The notes under the pieces: generated by a model
Told to the model about the DNA's origin: nothing
Seen by the model: the letters and a program-made list of their open reading frames with translations, nothing else
The model's database searches: none
Assembly: GCF_009741265.1 (NCBI RefSeq)
Contig: NZ_WOWL01000001.1
Span: 558,001 to 622,000 of the forward strand
DNA from: Pseudarthrobacter sp. GA104
Lineage (GTDB): Bacteria; Actinomycetota; Actinomycetes; Actinomycetales; Micrococcaceae
DNA length: 64,000 nucleotides
Reading direction: 5' to 3'
Program-made: the position numbers and the translations under genes
In this document: piece after piece, positions 34,816 through 45,081 of the stretch
Layout: every line of letters starts with the position of its first letter
How positions within the stretch are numbered: the stretch's first letter is position 1

Positions 34816-35232
34816 CTAACTTGCGGGCACGAACAATTGCTGGCCGGGGAAGACCGCGCCGGCCGGGAGGTTATTGAGCTGCACGATGTCCGCCACAACG
34901 TCCCGCGGATCACGCTCCGGTGCGACACCGGCCGCAATGCCCCACAGTGACTCGCCAGGCTGGACCGTGACTGTGACAGTGGGCGTCGTTGCAAGATCCG
35001 TCGCAGACTCCGACGCCTTGGCCGGGGCATTGAAAAAGCCTGCCAGCGAAAGGAGCAGGGCAGCGAGCAGGACCAGCGGAATGCCGATCAGCACGATGCG
35101 ACCGCGACGGGTCAGGCGAAGGGGCGGAAGAGGCGCAGGCCGTCCGGCCTGCCGATTGTCCGCCTGGGACAGGATTTGCTGCACCGAAAGCAGCTGGTGG
35201 CGTGAACCCCGCGAAACAGATGTAGCTGACAT
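34816..35232 (-). CDS. LysM-domain membrane protein, Rv2719c-like
   Basis: A 138-aa protein with a cytosolic N-terminus of about 45 residues, one membrane segment (IVLIGIPLVLLAALLLSLAG) and a C-terminal LysM domain (VTVQPGESLWGIA to PGQQLFVP) expected outside the membrane to bind peptidoglycan. It is divergent from lexA, as is Rv2719c in Mycobacterium tuberculosis, a damage-induced gene reported to affect cell division. An SOS box is at 35335-35350. A role in pausing division during DNA damage is inference from that relative. Confidence 0.9.
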   Translation of the reverse strand: MSATSVSRGSRHQLLSVQQILSQADNRQAGRPAPLPPLRLTRRGRIVLIGIPLVLLAALLLSLAGFFNAPAKASESATDLATTPTVTVTVQPGESLWGIAAGVAPERDPRDVVADIVQLNNLPAGAVFPGQQLFVPAS

Positions 35233-35334
35233 GATCTGAGCCCTCCTGGACCGTACTGTGCTGCCCGGACGTCCTTCCCTCCGCCCCCGGCCGGACCTTT
35301 TCCGGCGTAGTCTTCGAATGACCAGGGCAATGAG

Positions 35335-35350
35335 TAGAACATATATTCGA
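35335..35350 (-). promoter_or_regulatory. SOS box upstream of the LysM gene
   Basis: On the minus strand TCGAATATATGTTCTA, two mismatches from TCGAACnnnnGTTCGA. It is about 100 bases upstream of the LysM gene and next to a second box facing lexA. Confidence 0.75.
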
Positions 35351-35401
35351 ACTTTGCTTTCTCTGTTTTAGCACCTATCAACGAACATTGTCGAGACTCG
35401 C

Positions 35402-35442
35402 TAGAACAAATGTTTGAAAAAGCAATGCGGCTGGCCTAGCTT
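35402..35442 (+). promoter_or_regulatory. lexA: lexA promoter with SOS box
   Basis: SOS box TAGAACAAATGTTTGA at 35402-35417 (two mismatches from consensus) overlaps the -35 TTGAAA at 35414-35419; the -10 candidate TAGCTT is at 35437-35442 with a 17-base spacer. This supports autorepression by LexA. The transcript would have a leader of about 110 bases, in which I see no further structure. Confidence 0.75.
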
Positions 35443-35557
35443 TGAACCAAAGAACAACCACCTGGACAGTCGATCAGCAGGGTCTGACATTTAGGGGCGG
35501 GAACTTCCAGGGCATGGCCATGGAGAGGGCCGGCGGAACCGAAAGGCATTGGCGAAT

Positions 35558-36292
35558 ATGGCAGCAGCAGCCGCCGGGGGCAGGACAACCGCGCAACCGA
35601 AGAGGACCGCCAAGGGCCTGACTCCACGGCAAAAGAAGATCCTCGAAACCATCCAGCGCTCGGTCAACGAAAACGGGTACCCGCCGTCCATGCGGGAGAT
35701 CGGCGACACCGTGGGACTGGCGAGCCTTTCGAGCGTGACGCACCAGCTTTCCCAGCTGGAGAAGCTTGGCTACCTCCGCCGCGACCCCAAGCGGCCGCGG
35801 GCCATGGAAGTCCTGATGCCGCTGACCCTGGACGGCGGAGCCGCAAAGCCGGCAAGCCAGGCGTCCGCCGTCCGTTCACCCGGTGCAGCGACTGTGACCG
35901 AGCTGCCCACCGCCCTGGACACGGCGATGGTTCCCCTGGTGGGCCGGATCGCCGCAGGCGGCCCCATCCTTGCCGACCAGCTGGTGGAGGACGTGATGCC
36001 GCTCCCCAGGCAACTGGTGGGCCAGGGGGAACTGTTCATGCTTCGGGTAGCCGGGGATTCGATGGTGGATGCAGCCATCTGCGATGGCGACTGGGTTGTG
36101 GTCCGCCGCCAGCAGGATGCGGCCAACGGGGATATCGTGGCCGCGCTCCTGGATGACGAAGCCACCGTCAAGACATTCCGCCAGCGCGACGGCCACACGT
36201 GGCTGCTCCCGCAGAACACCCAGTACGAGCCCATCCTCGGAGACCACGCCACCATCATGGGCAAGGTTGTGTCGGTACTCCGCTCGCTGTAG
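35558..36292 (+). CDS. lexA: LexA, SOS repressor
   Basis: Represses DNA-damage genes and is inactivated by RecA-stimulated self-cleavage. The 244-aa protein has an N-terminal winged helix ([33 protein letters not shown]) and the S24 peptidase domain: cleavage site Ala133-Gly134, nucleophile Ser168 in GDSM and general-base Lys205. I use ATG 35558; a TTG nine bases upstream is possible, but GAAAGG is too close to it. Targets within this window are listed as SOS boxes. Confidence 0.95.
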   Translation: MAAAAAGGRTTAQPKRTAKGLTPRQKKILETIQRSVNENGYPPSMREIGDTVGLASLSSVTHQLSQLEKLGYLRRDPKRPRAMEVLMPLTLDGGAAKPASQASAVRSPGAATVTELPTALDTAMVPLVGRIAAGGPILADQLVEDVMPLPRQLVGQGELFMLRVAGDSMVDAAICDGDWVVVRRQQDAANGDIVAALLDDEATVKTFRQRDGHTWLLPQNTQYEPILGDHATIMGKVVSVLRSL

Positions 36293-36325
36293 CAGGGAAA
36301 CTCCGTCCGCTGCAGCGAGACGGCC

Positions 36326-38383
36326 TCAGGCGTTTTCCCGGGCCAGCCGCTCCAGGGCGGCAATCGCCGTCTTCCGGTCTGTTGTGGACCAGAAGGGCGG
36401 CAGCGCCCCGCGCAGGAACCCTGCATAGCGTTCAGTGGCAAGCCGGGAGTCAAGCACGGCCACCACTCCCCTGTCGCCCGTGGAACGGATCAGCCGGCCT
36501 GCCCCCTGGGCGAGCCGGATCGCGGCGTGGGTGGCCGAAACCGACATAAAGCCGTTTCCACCTGCCTGGGCTACTGCCCGTGAGCGCGCCGTCATGAGGG
36601 GATCGTCCGGCCGCGGAAACGGGATGCGGTCTATCACCACAAGCCGGCACGAGCCGCCGGGGACGTCCACGCCCTGCCAAAGGGACATGGTCCCGAACAG
36701 GCAGGTATCGGGCTCGTCGGCGAACTGCTTTACCAGGCCGGTCATGGTGGAGTCACCCTGGCAGAGGACGGTCATCCCCAGCTTGGGGCGCAGTGCCTCG
36801 GCCGCTTCCTCTGCCGCACGCCGGGACGAGAACAAGCACAGCGCCCCGCCACCGGAAGCACGGATCAGGGCTTCCAGTTCGTCCAGTGCTTCCGGGGAAG
36901 CACCCCTGCCGGGCTTCGGCAGATGCCCGGCCACGTAGAGGATGCCCTGCTTTGGGTAGTCGAAGGGTGATCCCACGTCCACGCCTGTCCAGCTCGGGGC
37001 GCCGTCACCCACCAGGCCCAGTCCGCCCGCGGCAGGTTCAAACGCGGAACCGATGGCCAGCGTCGCGGAGGTCAGCACCACCGTGTGGCCGGCGAAGAGT
37101 CCTTCGCGCAGCCTCCCGGCCACGGACAGCGGCGCGATGTTGATCAACGCAGGAGCGGTCTCGTCCGGCGGGGAAAATCCCTGTGCAGGGTCAAAGGAAC
37201 TGGCACGGGAAAACCACACCACTTCGCGGTTCTCCCGGGCTGCCAGGAGCCGTTCACAAAGTTCCAGGATGAGCAGCAGCCGCGACCGCGCGAGCTGCCT
37301 GCCGCCGTCGGCCGTGGCGCTGCTGTCCCCCTTTGAATCCGAGAGGGCAGCCCGGCAGGCATCCCGCAGCTGGTCCACGCAGTCCAGCTGTTCATCATTG
37401 AGCCCGTTCGGGAGCAGCCCGTTCGGCACGCCTGCCAGGGCAAGCTCCAAGTTGGCGGCTGCGGCGTTCAACGCATCAACGGTGATGGCCGTGTGCTTCC
37501 GCGCACCGGCGGCAGCGGCGTGGACCATGGCCACCGAGAGCTGGCCGGAGACCGCCCCGGTAACCCTGTCCTGGAGTTCATGGGCCTCATCCACCACCAC
37601 CACGTCATATTCGGGCAGGACGGCCAGGCCTTCGAACGCGCTGACGGCGAGCATCGCATGGTTGGTGACCACAACATCCGCTTCAGCAGCGTCCTGGCGC
37701 GCCAGTTCGCTGAAGCATTCCGCAGCCATGGGGCACTTCTGGGAGCCGAGGCACTCCATGGACGTCACCGAAACCTGCCGCCAGGCACGGTCCGTGACGC
37801 CCGGCAGCAGTTCATCCCGGTCGCCGGTGGCGGTCTTCTCCGCCCACTCCCGCAGCCGCACCACCTCCTTGCCGAGCTGGGACGAGGGGCCGCCCACGGC
37901 GGCGGCGAAATGCGGGACGCTGGTGTCCTCGCCCAGGCTGAAAAGCTGGCCTTCGGCCGGCTCCTCGCTGGGGAAGCCGCCTTCCAGCTTGTGCCGGCAA
38001 ACGTAGTTGGAGCGGCCCTTGACCAGGGCCACTTTGACCGGCCTGTCCAGGGCGGGGGTGATGGCCTTGAGGAGCCTGGGCAGGTCCCTGCCCACAATCT
38101 GTGTCTGGAGGGCCAGGGTGGCCGTTGACACCAGGGCGGGCTTGTTGCTCTGCAATGCATGCGCGATGAGGGGTATGAGGTAGGCCAGGGACTTGCCGGT
38201 GCCGGTCCCCGCCTGGACCAGCAGGTGGTCCCCCGTTTCGATGGCGCGGGCCACCTGCCTGGCCATCTCATGCTGGCCGGCACGGCTTTGCCCGCCCATG
38301 CCCGCCACGGCCCGGTCGAGCAGTTCGATCACGAACTGCTCGCCGGCCGTTTCCGTGGCTTCTCCTGCCACGGCCTCAGTCAT
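36326..38383 (-). CDS. DinG/XPD-type ATP-dependent DNA helicase
   Basis: A 685-aa superfamily 2 helicase. Motif I is AGTGTGKSLAYL (about residues 57-68), motif II is the VDEAHE box, and the C-terminal motif VI is AQGAGRLIRS. Four cysteines between motifs Ia and II (VCRH, then ECLGSQKCPMAAEC) are placed to bind the iron-sulfur cluster of this family. It probably unwinds damaged or structured DNA. No SOS box was seen in front of it; the ATG overlaps hflX by eight bases, so it is read from the hflX transcript. lexA converges on it. Confidence 0.92.
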   Translation of the reverse strand: MTEAVAGEATETAGEQFVIELLDRAVAGMGGQSRAGQHEMARQVARAIETGDHLLVQAGTGTGKSLAYLIPLIAHALQSNKPALVSTATLALQTQIVGRDLPRLLKAITPALDRPVKVALVKGRSNYVCRHKLEGGFPSEEPAEGQLFSLGEDTSVPHFAAAVGGPSSQLGKEVVRLREWAEKTATGDRDELLPGVTDRAWRQVSVTSMECLGSQKCPMAAECFSELARQDAAEADVVVTNHAMLAVSAFEGLAVLPEYDVVVVDEAHELQDRVTGAVSGQLSVAMVHAAAAGARKHTAITVDALNAAAANLELALAGVPNGLLPNGLNDEQLDCVDQLRDACRAALSDSKGDSSATADGGRQLARSRLLLILELCERLLAARENREVVWFSRASSFDPAQGFSPPDETAPALINIAPLSVAGRLREGLFAGHTVVLTSATLAIGSAFEPAAGGLGLVGDGAPSWTGVDVGSPFDYPKQGILYVAGHLPKPGRGASPEALDELEALIRASGGGALCLFSSRRAAEEAAEALRPKLGMTVLCQGDSTMTGLVKQFADEPDTCLFGTMSLWQGVDVPGGSCRLVVIDRIPFPRPDDPLMTARSRAVAQAGGNGFMSVSATHAAIRLAQGAGRLIRSTGDRGVVAVLDSRLATERYAGFLRGALPPFWSTTDRKTAIAALERLARENA

Positions 38384-39959
38384 TGCTGACGAAGGGTTCC
38401 AGTTCAGCCGCGAAGCCTTCCCGGACCATCACGACGGCCCTGGTGCCGGCTTCAACGTGGTCGACGCTGATGATCTCGGCGTCGGAGTCGTGAAGCTTGC
38501 TGATCAGGTCTCCGCGCTCATACGGGATGAGCAGTTCCAGCTTGACGCCGGGCCGGGGAATGGCGTCGCTGATTGCCTCCAGCAGTTCGGCGATGCCTTC
38601 CCCCGTGCGGGCCGAGACCACCACGTGCCGCGGCTCGCGCTGCTTGAGCCGTTCCACCACGAACGGATCAGCGGCGTCGGCTTTGTTGAGCACGATGATT
38701 TCGGGCACCTTCCGGGCATCCACCTCGCTGAAGACCTTGCGGACTGCGGCGATCTGGCCCTCGGGATCCGGGTGCGAAACGTCCACCACGTGCAGGATCA
38801 GGTCCGCGTCCGCAACTTCCTCGAGCGTGGAGCGGAACGCTTCCACCAGCTGGGTTGGCAGTGAACGGACGAACCCCACGGTGTCGGCCAGGGTGTAGCC
38901 CAGGCCGTCCGCGGTTTCCGCTTTGCGGACGGTGGGATCCAGGGTGGCGAACAGGGCGTTCTCCACCAGGACACCGGCGTCGGTCAGGCGGTTCAGCAGC
39001 GAGGACTTGCCCGCGTTGGTGTACCCGGCAATCGCTACGGACGGCACGGCATTACGACGGCGGTTGGCCCGTTTCGTCTCGCGGGCCGGCTTCATCGCGG
39101 CGATCTCCCGCCGCAGCTTGGCCATCCTGGTGCGGATCCGGCGGCGGTCCAGCTCGATCTTTGTCTCACCGGGACCACGCGAACCCATGCCGGCAGCCGC
39201 GCTGCCCACCTGGCCACCGGCCTGGCGGGACATCGACTCACCCCAGCCGCGCAGGCGCGGCAGCAGGTACTCCAGCTGGGCCAGCTCCACCTGGGCCTTG
39301 CCTTCGCGGCTCTTGGCGTGCTGGGCAAAGATGTCCAGGATCAGGGCTGTCCGGTCGATGACCTTGACCTTGACGATGTCCTCCAGGCCTCGGCGCTGGG
39401 AGGGAGCGAGCTCGGCATCCACCACCACGGTGTCCGCGCCGGTGGACGCCACGATGTCCCGGAGCTCCAAGGCCTTGCCCGAGCCGAGGAACGTTCCAGG
39501 ATCCGGCTTGTCGCGCCGCTGGACCAGCCCGTCCAGGACCTCGGAACCGGCAGTTTCTGCGAGGGCTGCGAGCTCCCGCAGCGAGTTCTCGGCGTCGGCC
39601 AGGGTCCCCTCGGACCAGAGCCCGGCCAGGACCACGCGTTCCAGGCGCAGCTGCCGGTACTCAACCTCGGTGACGTCTTCGAGTTCGGTGGAAAGCCCGG
39701 CCGTTCGGCGCAGGGCGCGGCGTTCCTCAAGATCCTGCTGGTCGCCGTCGTACGTTGTGTGTTCTTCGTCCAGGCGGGAAATCGCCTGGGCTTTGCCGAG
39801 CATTGCCTTCCCGTCCCGGCCCTCGTCACCGCCGCCTGGCGCGCTGAGGCTCCTGGCCGGTACGTCCTTGGAGAGAATCCGGTCGATGACAGCTTGGATT
39901 TCCGCAGGACTCATGTCCTGGGCGGCTGGATCTGATCCGGTGTTGGGCTGGCTGGTCAT
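38376..39959 (-). CDS. hflX: GTPase HflX
   Basis: Ribosome-associated GTPase that splits or rescues stalled 70S ribosomes in stress. The 527-aa protein has the HflX N-terminal domain, the GPGETKIELDRR linker, G1 GYTNAGKSSLL, G3 DTVGF and G4 NKAD. ATG 39959 follows AAAGGAGACC, a near-perfect ribosome site, which rules out the longer upstream frame. The N-terminus is about 100 residues longer than in E. coli HflX. Confidence 0.94.
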   Translation of the reverse strand: MTSQPNTGSDPAAQDMSPAEIQAVIDRILSKDVPARSLSAPGGGDEGRDGKAMLGKAQAISRLDEEHTTYDGDQQDLEERRALRRTAGLSTELEDVTEVEYRQLRLERVVLAGLWSEGTLADAENSLRELAALAETAGSEVLDGLVQRRDKPDPGTFLGSGKALELRDIVASTGADTVVVDAELAPSQRRGLEDIVKVKVIDRTALILDIFAQHAKSREGKAQVELAQLEYLLPRLRGWGESMSRQAGGQVGSAAAGMGSRGPGETKIELDRRRIRTRMAKLRREIAAMKPARETKRANRRRNAVPSVAIAGYTNAGKSSLLNRLTDAGVLVENALFATLDPTVRKAETADGLGYTLADTVGFVRSLPTQLVEAFRSTLEEVADADLILHVVDVSHPDPEGQIAAVRKVFSEVDARKVPEIIVLNKADAADPFVVERLKQREPRHVVVSARTGEGIAELLEAISDAIPRPGVKLELLIPYERGDLISKLHDSDAEIISVDHVEAGTRAVVMVREGFAAELEPFVSND

Positions 39960-40392
39960 GGTCTCCTTTGAAGATTCGGCAGTTCCAGAATAGTGCCGAA
40001 TGCCGGTGATTGGTGAAGTATTCGCGCTGGGCTGACGGCCTGCGGTCATCCAAGCCTCCTGGCTTGTTGGGCCGGGCGCTGCAGGAGGCGGCGCCGGCGG
40101 AGATGCCACGACTCAGATTCGTGGCGGACATGGAAACAGCCGGAAAAACGGCGGGAAGTCCAGCGGAGGCTGACCTTCGAGTGTCGTCCGGCGACCGGAA
40201 AACGCGTTCTGCGTTCGGCCCGGTGCACGCAGCGGAAGGTGGGAAAACCTGCATCGCTGGGTGGGACATGGCTTCGGGACGGGCTGGGCCCGTGCCGGCT
40301 ACTCAAAGATCAGGAACATGCTCTCCAGCGTAGCAGAGGGCCACACGCGGCAGTTTCCCTTTACGCTGCAAGGGGAACTACTCTGGCCAGTT
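39960..40392. other. 433-base intergenic region between hflX and methyltransferase gene
   Basis: Divergent intergenic region. A seven-base inverted repeat, TTCGGCA/TGCCGAA (39975-39981 and 39994-40000), lies 15-41 bases before the hflX ATG. A CAAGCC/GGCTTG hairpin around TCCT is near 40050-40065. TACTCT at 40379-40384 could be a -10 for the downstream gene. Open frames across it have no recognisable protein features. I see no RNA gene. Confidence 0.5.
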
Positions 40393-41016
40393 ATGGAGTC
40401 CGCACATTATTTCAGCGCAACGCCCGCCGGCCCTTTCACCCGCAAGCCGCTGACTGTCGAACTCGCCGGGCAGACGCGCAGGCTGCAGACTTCCACCGGC
40501 ATCTTCAGCCCGGACGGGATCGACAAGGGCACGGCCATCCTCCTTGCCGAGGTCCCGGCCCCCGCGCCGCAGGGAAACCTGCTGGACGTCGGTTGCGGCT
40601 GGGGCCCGATTGCCCTGACCATGGGGCTGAAGTCGCCCTCCGCCCGGGTCTACGCAGTGGATGTGAACGAGCGCTGCATCACGCTGACGAACGAGAACGC
40701 CGCCGCGCTGGGACTGGCCAACGTCACCGCAAGTACCCCGGAAGCGGTGGACCCGGAGGTGCGCTTTGACACCATCTGGTCCAATCCGCCCATCCGGATC
40801 GGCAAGGACGAGCTCCATTCACTCCTGAAGCTGTGGCTGCCCCGCCTCGCGCCGGGCGGTACGGCGTGGCTGGTGGTGCAGAAGAACCTGGGGGCCGACT
40901 CGCTGCAGCGCTGGCTTGCCGGGGAGCTGGACGACTCCTTCAGCGTCAGCCGCGAATCAACGTCCAAGTCCTTCCGGATCCTGAAGGTCAGGAAAGCGTC
41001 CCGGTTGCCACAATAA
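40393..41016 (+). CDS. Class I SAM methyltransferase, RsmC-like
   Basis: A 207-aa methyltransferase with the SAM motif [14 protein letters not shown], acidic motif II YAVDVNE and the catalytic-site NPPIRIGK, the form of NPPF/Y used by RsmC-type enzymes that modify guanine N2 in 16S rRNA. It lacks the N-terminal pseudo-domain of E. coli RsmC, as other actinobacterial members do. ATG 40393 has no clear ribosome site. It overlaps dapF by 29 bases tail to tail. Confidence 0.87.
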   Translation: MESAHYFSATPAGPFTRKPLTVELAGQTRRLQTSTGIFSPDGIDKGTAILLAEVPAPAPQGNLLDVGCGWGPIALTMGLKSPSARVYAVDVNERCITLTNENAAALGLANVTASTPEAVDPEVRFDTIWSNPPIRIGKDELHSLLKLWLPRLAPGGTAWLVVQKNLGADSLQRWLAGELDDSFSVSRESTSKSFRILKVRKASRLPQ

Positions 41017-41932
41017 CTGCCGGGCCGCTCAGCTCAACGTGTTCATGGCCCGCCGGGCCGGCGAAGAACTTGACGCCAACCACCCCGCCGGGGACCTGAA
41101 CGCGCCAGGTGTCGGGGGCTTCCGCACCTGCCCAGTGCCGAATGGCCACTGCGGCGGCGCAAGCCCCGGTCCCGCACGACTGGGTCTCCCCCACCCCGCG
41201 TTCATGCACGCGCATAGTGACTGTGCCGACGCCGTCGTGCACCAGGGGTTCCGACGGAACCACGAACTCAACGTTGGTTCCGTGGGCCGGGACAGGGTCG
41301 ACCACGGGCGCTGTGAACAGGCGGGTTGCCGTGAGTTCCGACAGCTCCGCCAGGGCCACGACAGTATGGGGGTTGCCCATGCTGACGGAGAGGGCAGGGC
41401 GGGGAACTTCCAGGCCTTCCGCGGTGACCAGTGAATCCATCGCCTTGGCTGTGGCTTCCCCGGGGAAAATGAACTCCCAGGGCCCCATGTCCACGGCGTA
41501 GCCTTCGCCTGTCCGCACCACGGTCTTGACGCCGGCGCGCGTGCCAATGGTAAGGGCCCCGCCGTCGGGCAGGTCAATCAGCCCCTCCGTGCGGAGGAAG
41601 TGGACGAAGACGCGGACGCCGTTGCCACACATCTCGGACAACGAGCCGTCACCGTTGCGGTAGTCCATGAACCATTCGGCGCCCGGGGCCGTGGCGAGCA
41701 GCTCACGGCCCTCCGGCAGGAAGCGCGACGGAACGGCGCGGATGAGCCCGTCGCCGCCGATCCCGCGGTGCCGGTCGCAGAGCGCTGCAACGTCGTGGGC
41801 GGATATGGTGTGGACACCGTCGGGATCGGCCACCAGGACAAAGTCGTTGCCGGTGCCGTGTCCCTTGGAAAAGCGGAGCCCGCTCAGGGTGCGGAGGGCC
41901 GGCTCGGTGGTTTCTGCGAGGGTTGCGTCCAT
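40988..41932 (-). CDS. dapF: Diaminopimelate epimerase
   Basis: Converts LL- to meso-diaminopimelate for lysine and peptidoglycan. The 314-aa protein has the two active-site cysteines in [10 protein letters not shown] and [12 protein letters not shown], and the N-terminal [13 protein letters not shown] chose ATG 41932; the open frame upstream runs into the miaA end. It is 32 bases after miaA. Together with dapA and dapB it gives three lysine-pathway genes in the window. Confidence 0.94.
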   Translation of the reverse strand: MDATLAETTEPALRTLSGLRFSKGHGTGNDFVLVADPDGVHTISAHDVAALCDRHRGIGGDGLIRAVPSRFLPEGRELLATAPGAEWFMDYRNGDGSLSEMCGNGVRVFVHFLRTEGLIDLPDGGALTIGTRAGVKTVVRTGEGYAVDMGPWEFIFPGEATAKAMDSLVTAEGLEVPRPALSVSMGNPHTVVALAELSELTATRLFTAPVVDPVPAHGTNVEFVVPSEPLVHDGVGTVTMRVHERGVGETQSCGTGACAAAVAIRHWAGAEAPDTWRVQVPGGVVGVKFFAGPAGHEHVELSGPAVIVATGTLS

Positions 41933-41964
41933 GTTTCCAAGGGTACCGGCCGGGCGGGGCAGCC

Positions 41965-42873
41965 CTAAATACGCGGCCGTTCGCACAGCGCTGCGGCCTT
42001 GGCCACCAACGACGGGTCCTGCCAATCCAGCCAGGAGATGCGGGGATCGGCGCGGAACCAGGTGAGCTGGCGCCGTGCGAACTGCCGGGTGGCCACGATG
42101 GTGTCTTCCGCGGCCTCCGCTACGGTCGACGCGCCGTCGACGACCCGGAGGAACTGCGCGTAGCCGAGGGCGCGGGACGCGGTTTTCCCTTGGCGCAGCC
42201 CTTGGTTGTCCAGCCGTTGGACTTCCGCGAGCAGGCCGTCGTCCACCATCCGGTGCACCCGGCGGGCGAGCCGGTCGCGGAGCACGTCCCGGTCCACGGC
42301 CAGGCCCACCTGGACGGCCGGCTGGACGTACTCGCGCTGCGGCATGAAGGAACTAAACGGCCGGCCGGTGAGCCGGTGGACCTCCAGTGCACGGATGATG
42401 CGCCGGGCGTCGGACAACCTCCCTGCCGACACCGGGTCCACTTCGCGCAGGCGCTCCAGCAGCACCGCCTGCCCGTTCTCCGCGAGCTCAGCCTCAAGTT
42501 GTTGGCGAACCAGCGGATCCGTTCCGGGAAATTCAAGGACATCCAGTGCGGCCCGCACATACAGGCCGGAGCCGCCGGCCAGGATGGCGCGCTTACCGCG
42601 GGCGTGGATGTCCGAGACCAGGGCGCGCGCCTGCTGCTGGAACCGGGACACGCTGGCTTCCTCGGTCACATCCAGGATGTCCAGAAGGTGGTGGGGCACT
42701 CCCCGGCGTTCGGCCTGGGTGATTTTTGCCGTGCCGATGTCCATGCCGCGGTAGAACTGCATGGCGTCGGCGTTGATGACTTCGCCGCCAAGTTCCAGTG
42801 CAAGGCTGACGGCAAGGTCGGATTTGCCGGAACCGGTGGGACCGACGACGGCGATGACAGGCGGGGAGCCCAC
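41965..42873 (-). CDS. miaA: tRNA dimethylallyltransferase
   Basis: Adds a dimethylallyl group to A37 of tRNAs that read UNN codons. The 302-aa protein has the P-loop [11 protein letters not shown] (residues 11-21), [18 protein letters not shown] and GGSGLYVRA. The start is GTG 42873, three bases after miaB stop. MiaB acts on the product of MiaA, so the pair is functionally ordered. Confidence 0.95.
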   Translation of the reverse strand: MGSPPVIAVVGPTGSGKSDLAVSLALELGGEVINADAMQFYRGMDIGTAKITQAERRGVPHHLLDILDVTEEASVSRFQQQARALVSDIHARGKRAILAGGSGLYVRAALDVLEFPGTDPLVRQQLEAELAENGQAVLLERLREVDPVSAGRLSDARRIIRALEVHRLTGRPFSSFMPQREYVQPAVQVGLAVDRDVLRDRLARRVHRMVDDGLLAEVQRLDNQGLRQGKTASRALGYAQFLRVVDGASTVAEAAEDTIVATRQFARRQLTWFRADPRISWLDWQDPSLVAKAAALCERPRI

Positions 42874-42876
42874 CGG

Positions 42877-44436
42877 TCAGCGGGTGCGGACGGGCAGCGA
42901 GGGCATGCCCAGCGAGACGCCCTTGCCGCCGGTGCCGGCACCGGGCGCGGGGGCTCCGCAGGAATCCGCCTGGGACCTGTCCCAGGCGTCGCCGGCCCGG
43001 GAGCGGCGCAGGCTGTAGTCGGCCAGGGTGGGGTCGGCCACGAGGTGGAAGGCGGCGGCCTCGGTGATGGTGACAGTGACAAGGTCTCCCGGACGCGGAG
43101 CCTGGGCGCCCTCCGGGACGGAGAAGTGCACCAGCCGCTGGTCCTGCGAGCGGCCGGACAGCCGGTGGGTTTCCCCGGCTTTCCGCCCGGACTGCGCGGT
43201 GACCATGACCTCAACCCTGCGGCCCAGCTGGCGCCGGTTTTCCTCTGCCGCAATCCTGTCCTGGAGGGCGGTAAGCCGTTCAAAGCGTTCCTGCACCACG
43301 GCCTTGGGCAACTGGTCCGGCAGGTCGGCCGCCGGGGTGCCGGGGCGCTTGGAATACTGGAAGGTGAAGGCGGTGGCGAAGCGGGACTTCTCGACCACGT
43401 CCAGGGTGGCCTGGAAGTCCTCTTCCGTTTCACCCGGGAAACCCACGATGATGTCGGTGGAGATGGCGGCGTGGGGAATCTTTTCCCGCACCTTGTCCAG
43501 GATGCCAAGGAACTTTGTGGACCTGTAGGAGCGCCGCATGTCCCGCAGGACCTTGTCCGAGCCGGACTGCAGCGGCATGTGCAGCTGCGGCATGACGTTG
43601 GGGGTCTCCGCCATGGCGTCGATGACGTCGTCTGTGAACGCGGCAGGGTGCGGGCTGGTGAAGCGGACTCGTTCCAGGCCTTCGATATCGCCGCAGGCCC
43701 GGAGGAGTTTGGAGAAGGCCTGCCGGTCGCCGAACTCGACGCCGTAGGAGTTGACGTTCTGGCCGAGGAGGGTGACTTCGATGGCGCCGTCGTCAACCAG
43801 GGCCTGGATTTCGGCCAGGATGTCGCCGGGCCGGCGGTCTTTCTCTTTTCCGCGGAGGGCGGGCACGATGCAGAAGGTGCAGGTGTTGTTGCAGCCTACG
43901 GAAATAGATACCCAGCCCGAGTAGACGGAATCGCGTTTGGTGGGAAGCGTTGAGGGGAAGACGTCCAGGGACTCGAGGATTTCGAGCTGGGCCTCGTTGT
44001 TGTGGCGCGCGCGGTCCAGCAGGGCGGGCAGGGCGCCAACGTTGTGGGTGCCGAAGACGGCGTCCACCCATGGCGCCTTTTTCAGGATGGTTTCCCGGTC
44101 CTTCTGGGCGAGGCAGCCGCCCACCGCAATCTGCATGCCGGGGTTCGCGGCCTTCACCGGCGCGAGGATTCCCAGGTTCCCATAGAGCTTGTTGTCGGCG
44201 TTTTCGCGCACTGCGCAGGTGTTGAACACCACGACGTCGGCCTGCTCACCCTCGGCCGGTACGTATCCTGCGTCCTCGAGCATGCCTGCCATGCGCTCTG
44301 AGTCGTGGACGTTCATCTGGCAGCCGAAGGTGCGCACCTGGTAGGTGCGTGGCTTCTGGGCAGCCGCTTGCGGAGCGTCGGCGGCCGCTGTGCTGGTGCC
44401 GGTACCGGAAAGGGGGGAAGGGATGGTCAAACTCAC
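42877..44436 (-). CDS. miaB: tRNA methylthiotransferase MiaB
   Basis: Radical SAM enzyme adding a methylthio group to i6A37 in tRNA. The 519-aa protein has the N-terminal UPF0004 domain ([14 protein letters not shown] with other cluster cysteines), the radical SAM motif CNNTCTFC and a C-terminal TRAM domain. The C-terminus extends past TRAM by about 60 residues. The start is uncertain: GTG 44436 or the TTG two codons later; neither has an ideal ribosome site. Confidence 0.94.
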   Translation of the reverse strand: MSLTIPSPLSGTGTSTAAADAPQAAAQKPRTYQVRTFGCQMNVHDSERMAGMLEDAGYVPAEGEQADVVVFNTCAVRENADNKLYGNLGILAPVKAANPGMQIAVGGCLAQKDRETILKKAPWVDAVFGTHNVGALPALLDRARHNNEAQLEILESLDVFPSTLPTKRDSVYSGWVSISVGCNNTCTFCIVPALRGKEKDRRPGDILAEIQALVDDGAIEVTLLGQNVNSYGVEFGDRQAFSKLLRACGDIEGLERVRFTSPHPAAFTDDVIDAMAETPNVMPQLHMPLQSGSDKVLRDMRRSYRSTKFLGILDKVREKIPHAAISTDIIVGFPGETEEDFQATLDVVEKSRFATAFTFQYSKRPGTPAADLPDQLPKAVVQERFERLTALQDRIAAEENRRQLGRRVEVMVTAQSGRKAGETHRLSGRSQDQRLVHFSVPEGAQAPRPGDLVTVTITEAAAFHLVADPTLADYSLRRSRAGDAWDRSQADSCGAPAPGAGTGGKGVSLGMPSLPVRTR

Positions 44437-44454
44437 CTGTTAAGGGTACCGGTT

Positions 44455-45078
44455 TTACCGTTCGCCACTGTCGGCTGCGGCCCGGGACTCCAGGACGTCG
44501 TTGACGATCCGGAATGCCTGGGACGGCTGGTAGCCCTTGCGGGCCAGCATGGAGGCCAGCCGGCGCGCAGCCTTGTCCCGTTCCGCCCGGTCCTGAAGAT
44601 CCGTCCCCGGGCGGAGCTTCCGCTCAACGAGTTGCCTTGCTGCGGCTTCTTCATCTGCGTCCGACAACTGTTCCAGCGCCGCGGCGGCAGTCTCCTGGTC
44701 GATGCCTTTCTCCGCCAGCTCGCGCCGGAGTGCGCCCTTTGCCAGCTTCCGCGACTGGGCGCGGCTCCGAACCCACATGTCGGCGAAGTCGGCGTCGTTG
44801 ATCAGGCGGGCTTCCTGGAACCGGTCCAGCACTGCCTCTGCGACGTCTTCCGGGATGTTCCGCTCTGCAAGCTTCTGTGCGAGCTGCAACCTGCTCTTGG
44901 CTGAGGCTGTTAGCTGCCGATAGACGATGGACTGCGCAACCGACACCGGATCAGGCTCGGCATCCCCTGCAACGGGAGAGTCCGGAGCCGGGCCGTCCTG
45001 GAGGTCATCGGCATACGAAGCGGCGCGCCGCCCGCCGGCTCTGGACCGGCGGGGGCGCGCATTTTCAGGGCTGGTCAA
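44455..45078 (-). CDS. recX: RecX, regulator of RecA
   Basis: Modulates RecA filaments. The 207-aa protein has three RecX helical repeats from about residue 50 on (SIVYRQLTASAKSRLQLAQK, then LINDADFADMWVRSR). A basic and acidic stretch of about 45 residues precedes them. The TTG start at 45078 is three bases after the recA stop, with no ribosome site, so it depends on translational coupling to recA. Confidence 0.92.
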   Translation of the reverse strand: MTSPENARPRRSRAGGRRAASYADDLQDGPAPDSPVAGDAEPDPVSVAQSIVYRQLTASAKSRLQLAQKLAERNIPEDVAEAVLDRFQEARLINDADFADMWVRSRAQSRKLAKGALRRELAEKGIDQETAAAALEQLSDADEEAAARQLVERKLRPGTDLQDRAERDKAARRLASMLARKGYQPSQAFRIVNDVLESRAAADSGER

Positions 45079-45081
45079 CGG

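Noticed and set aside
40010..40333. Plus-strand open frame in the hflX-methyltransferase gap
   Set aside because: No hydrophobic core, motif or ribosome site; it runs across hairpins of the divergent intergenic region.
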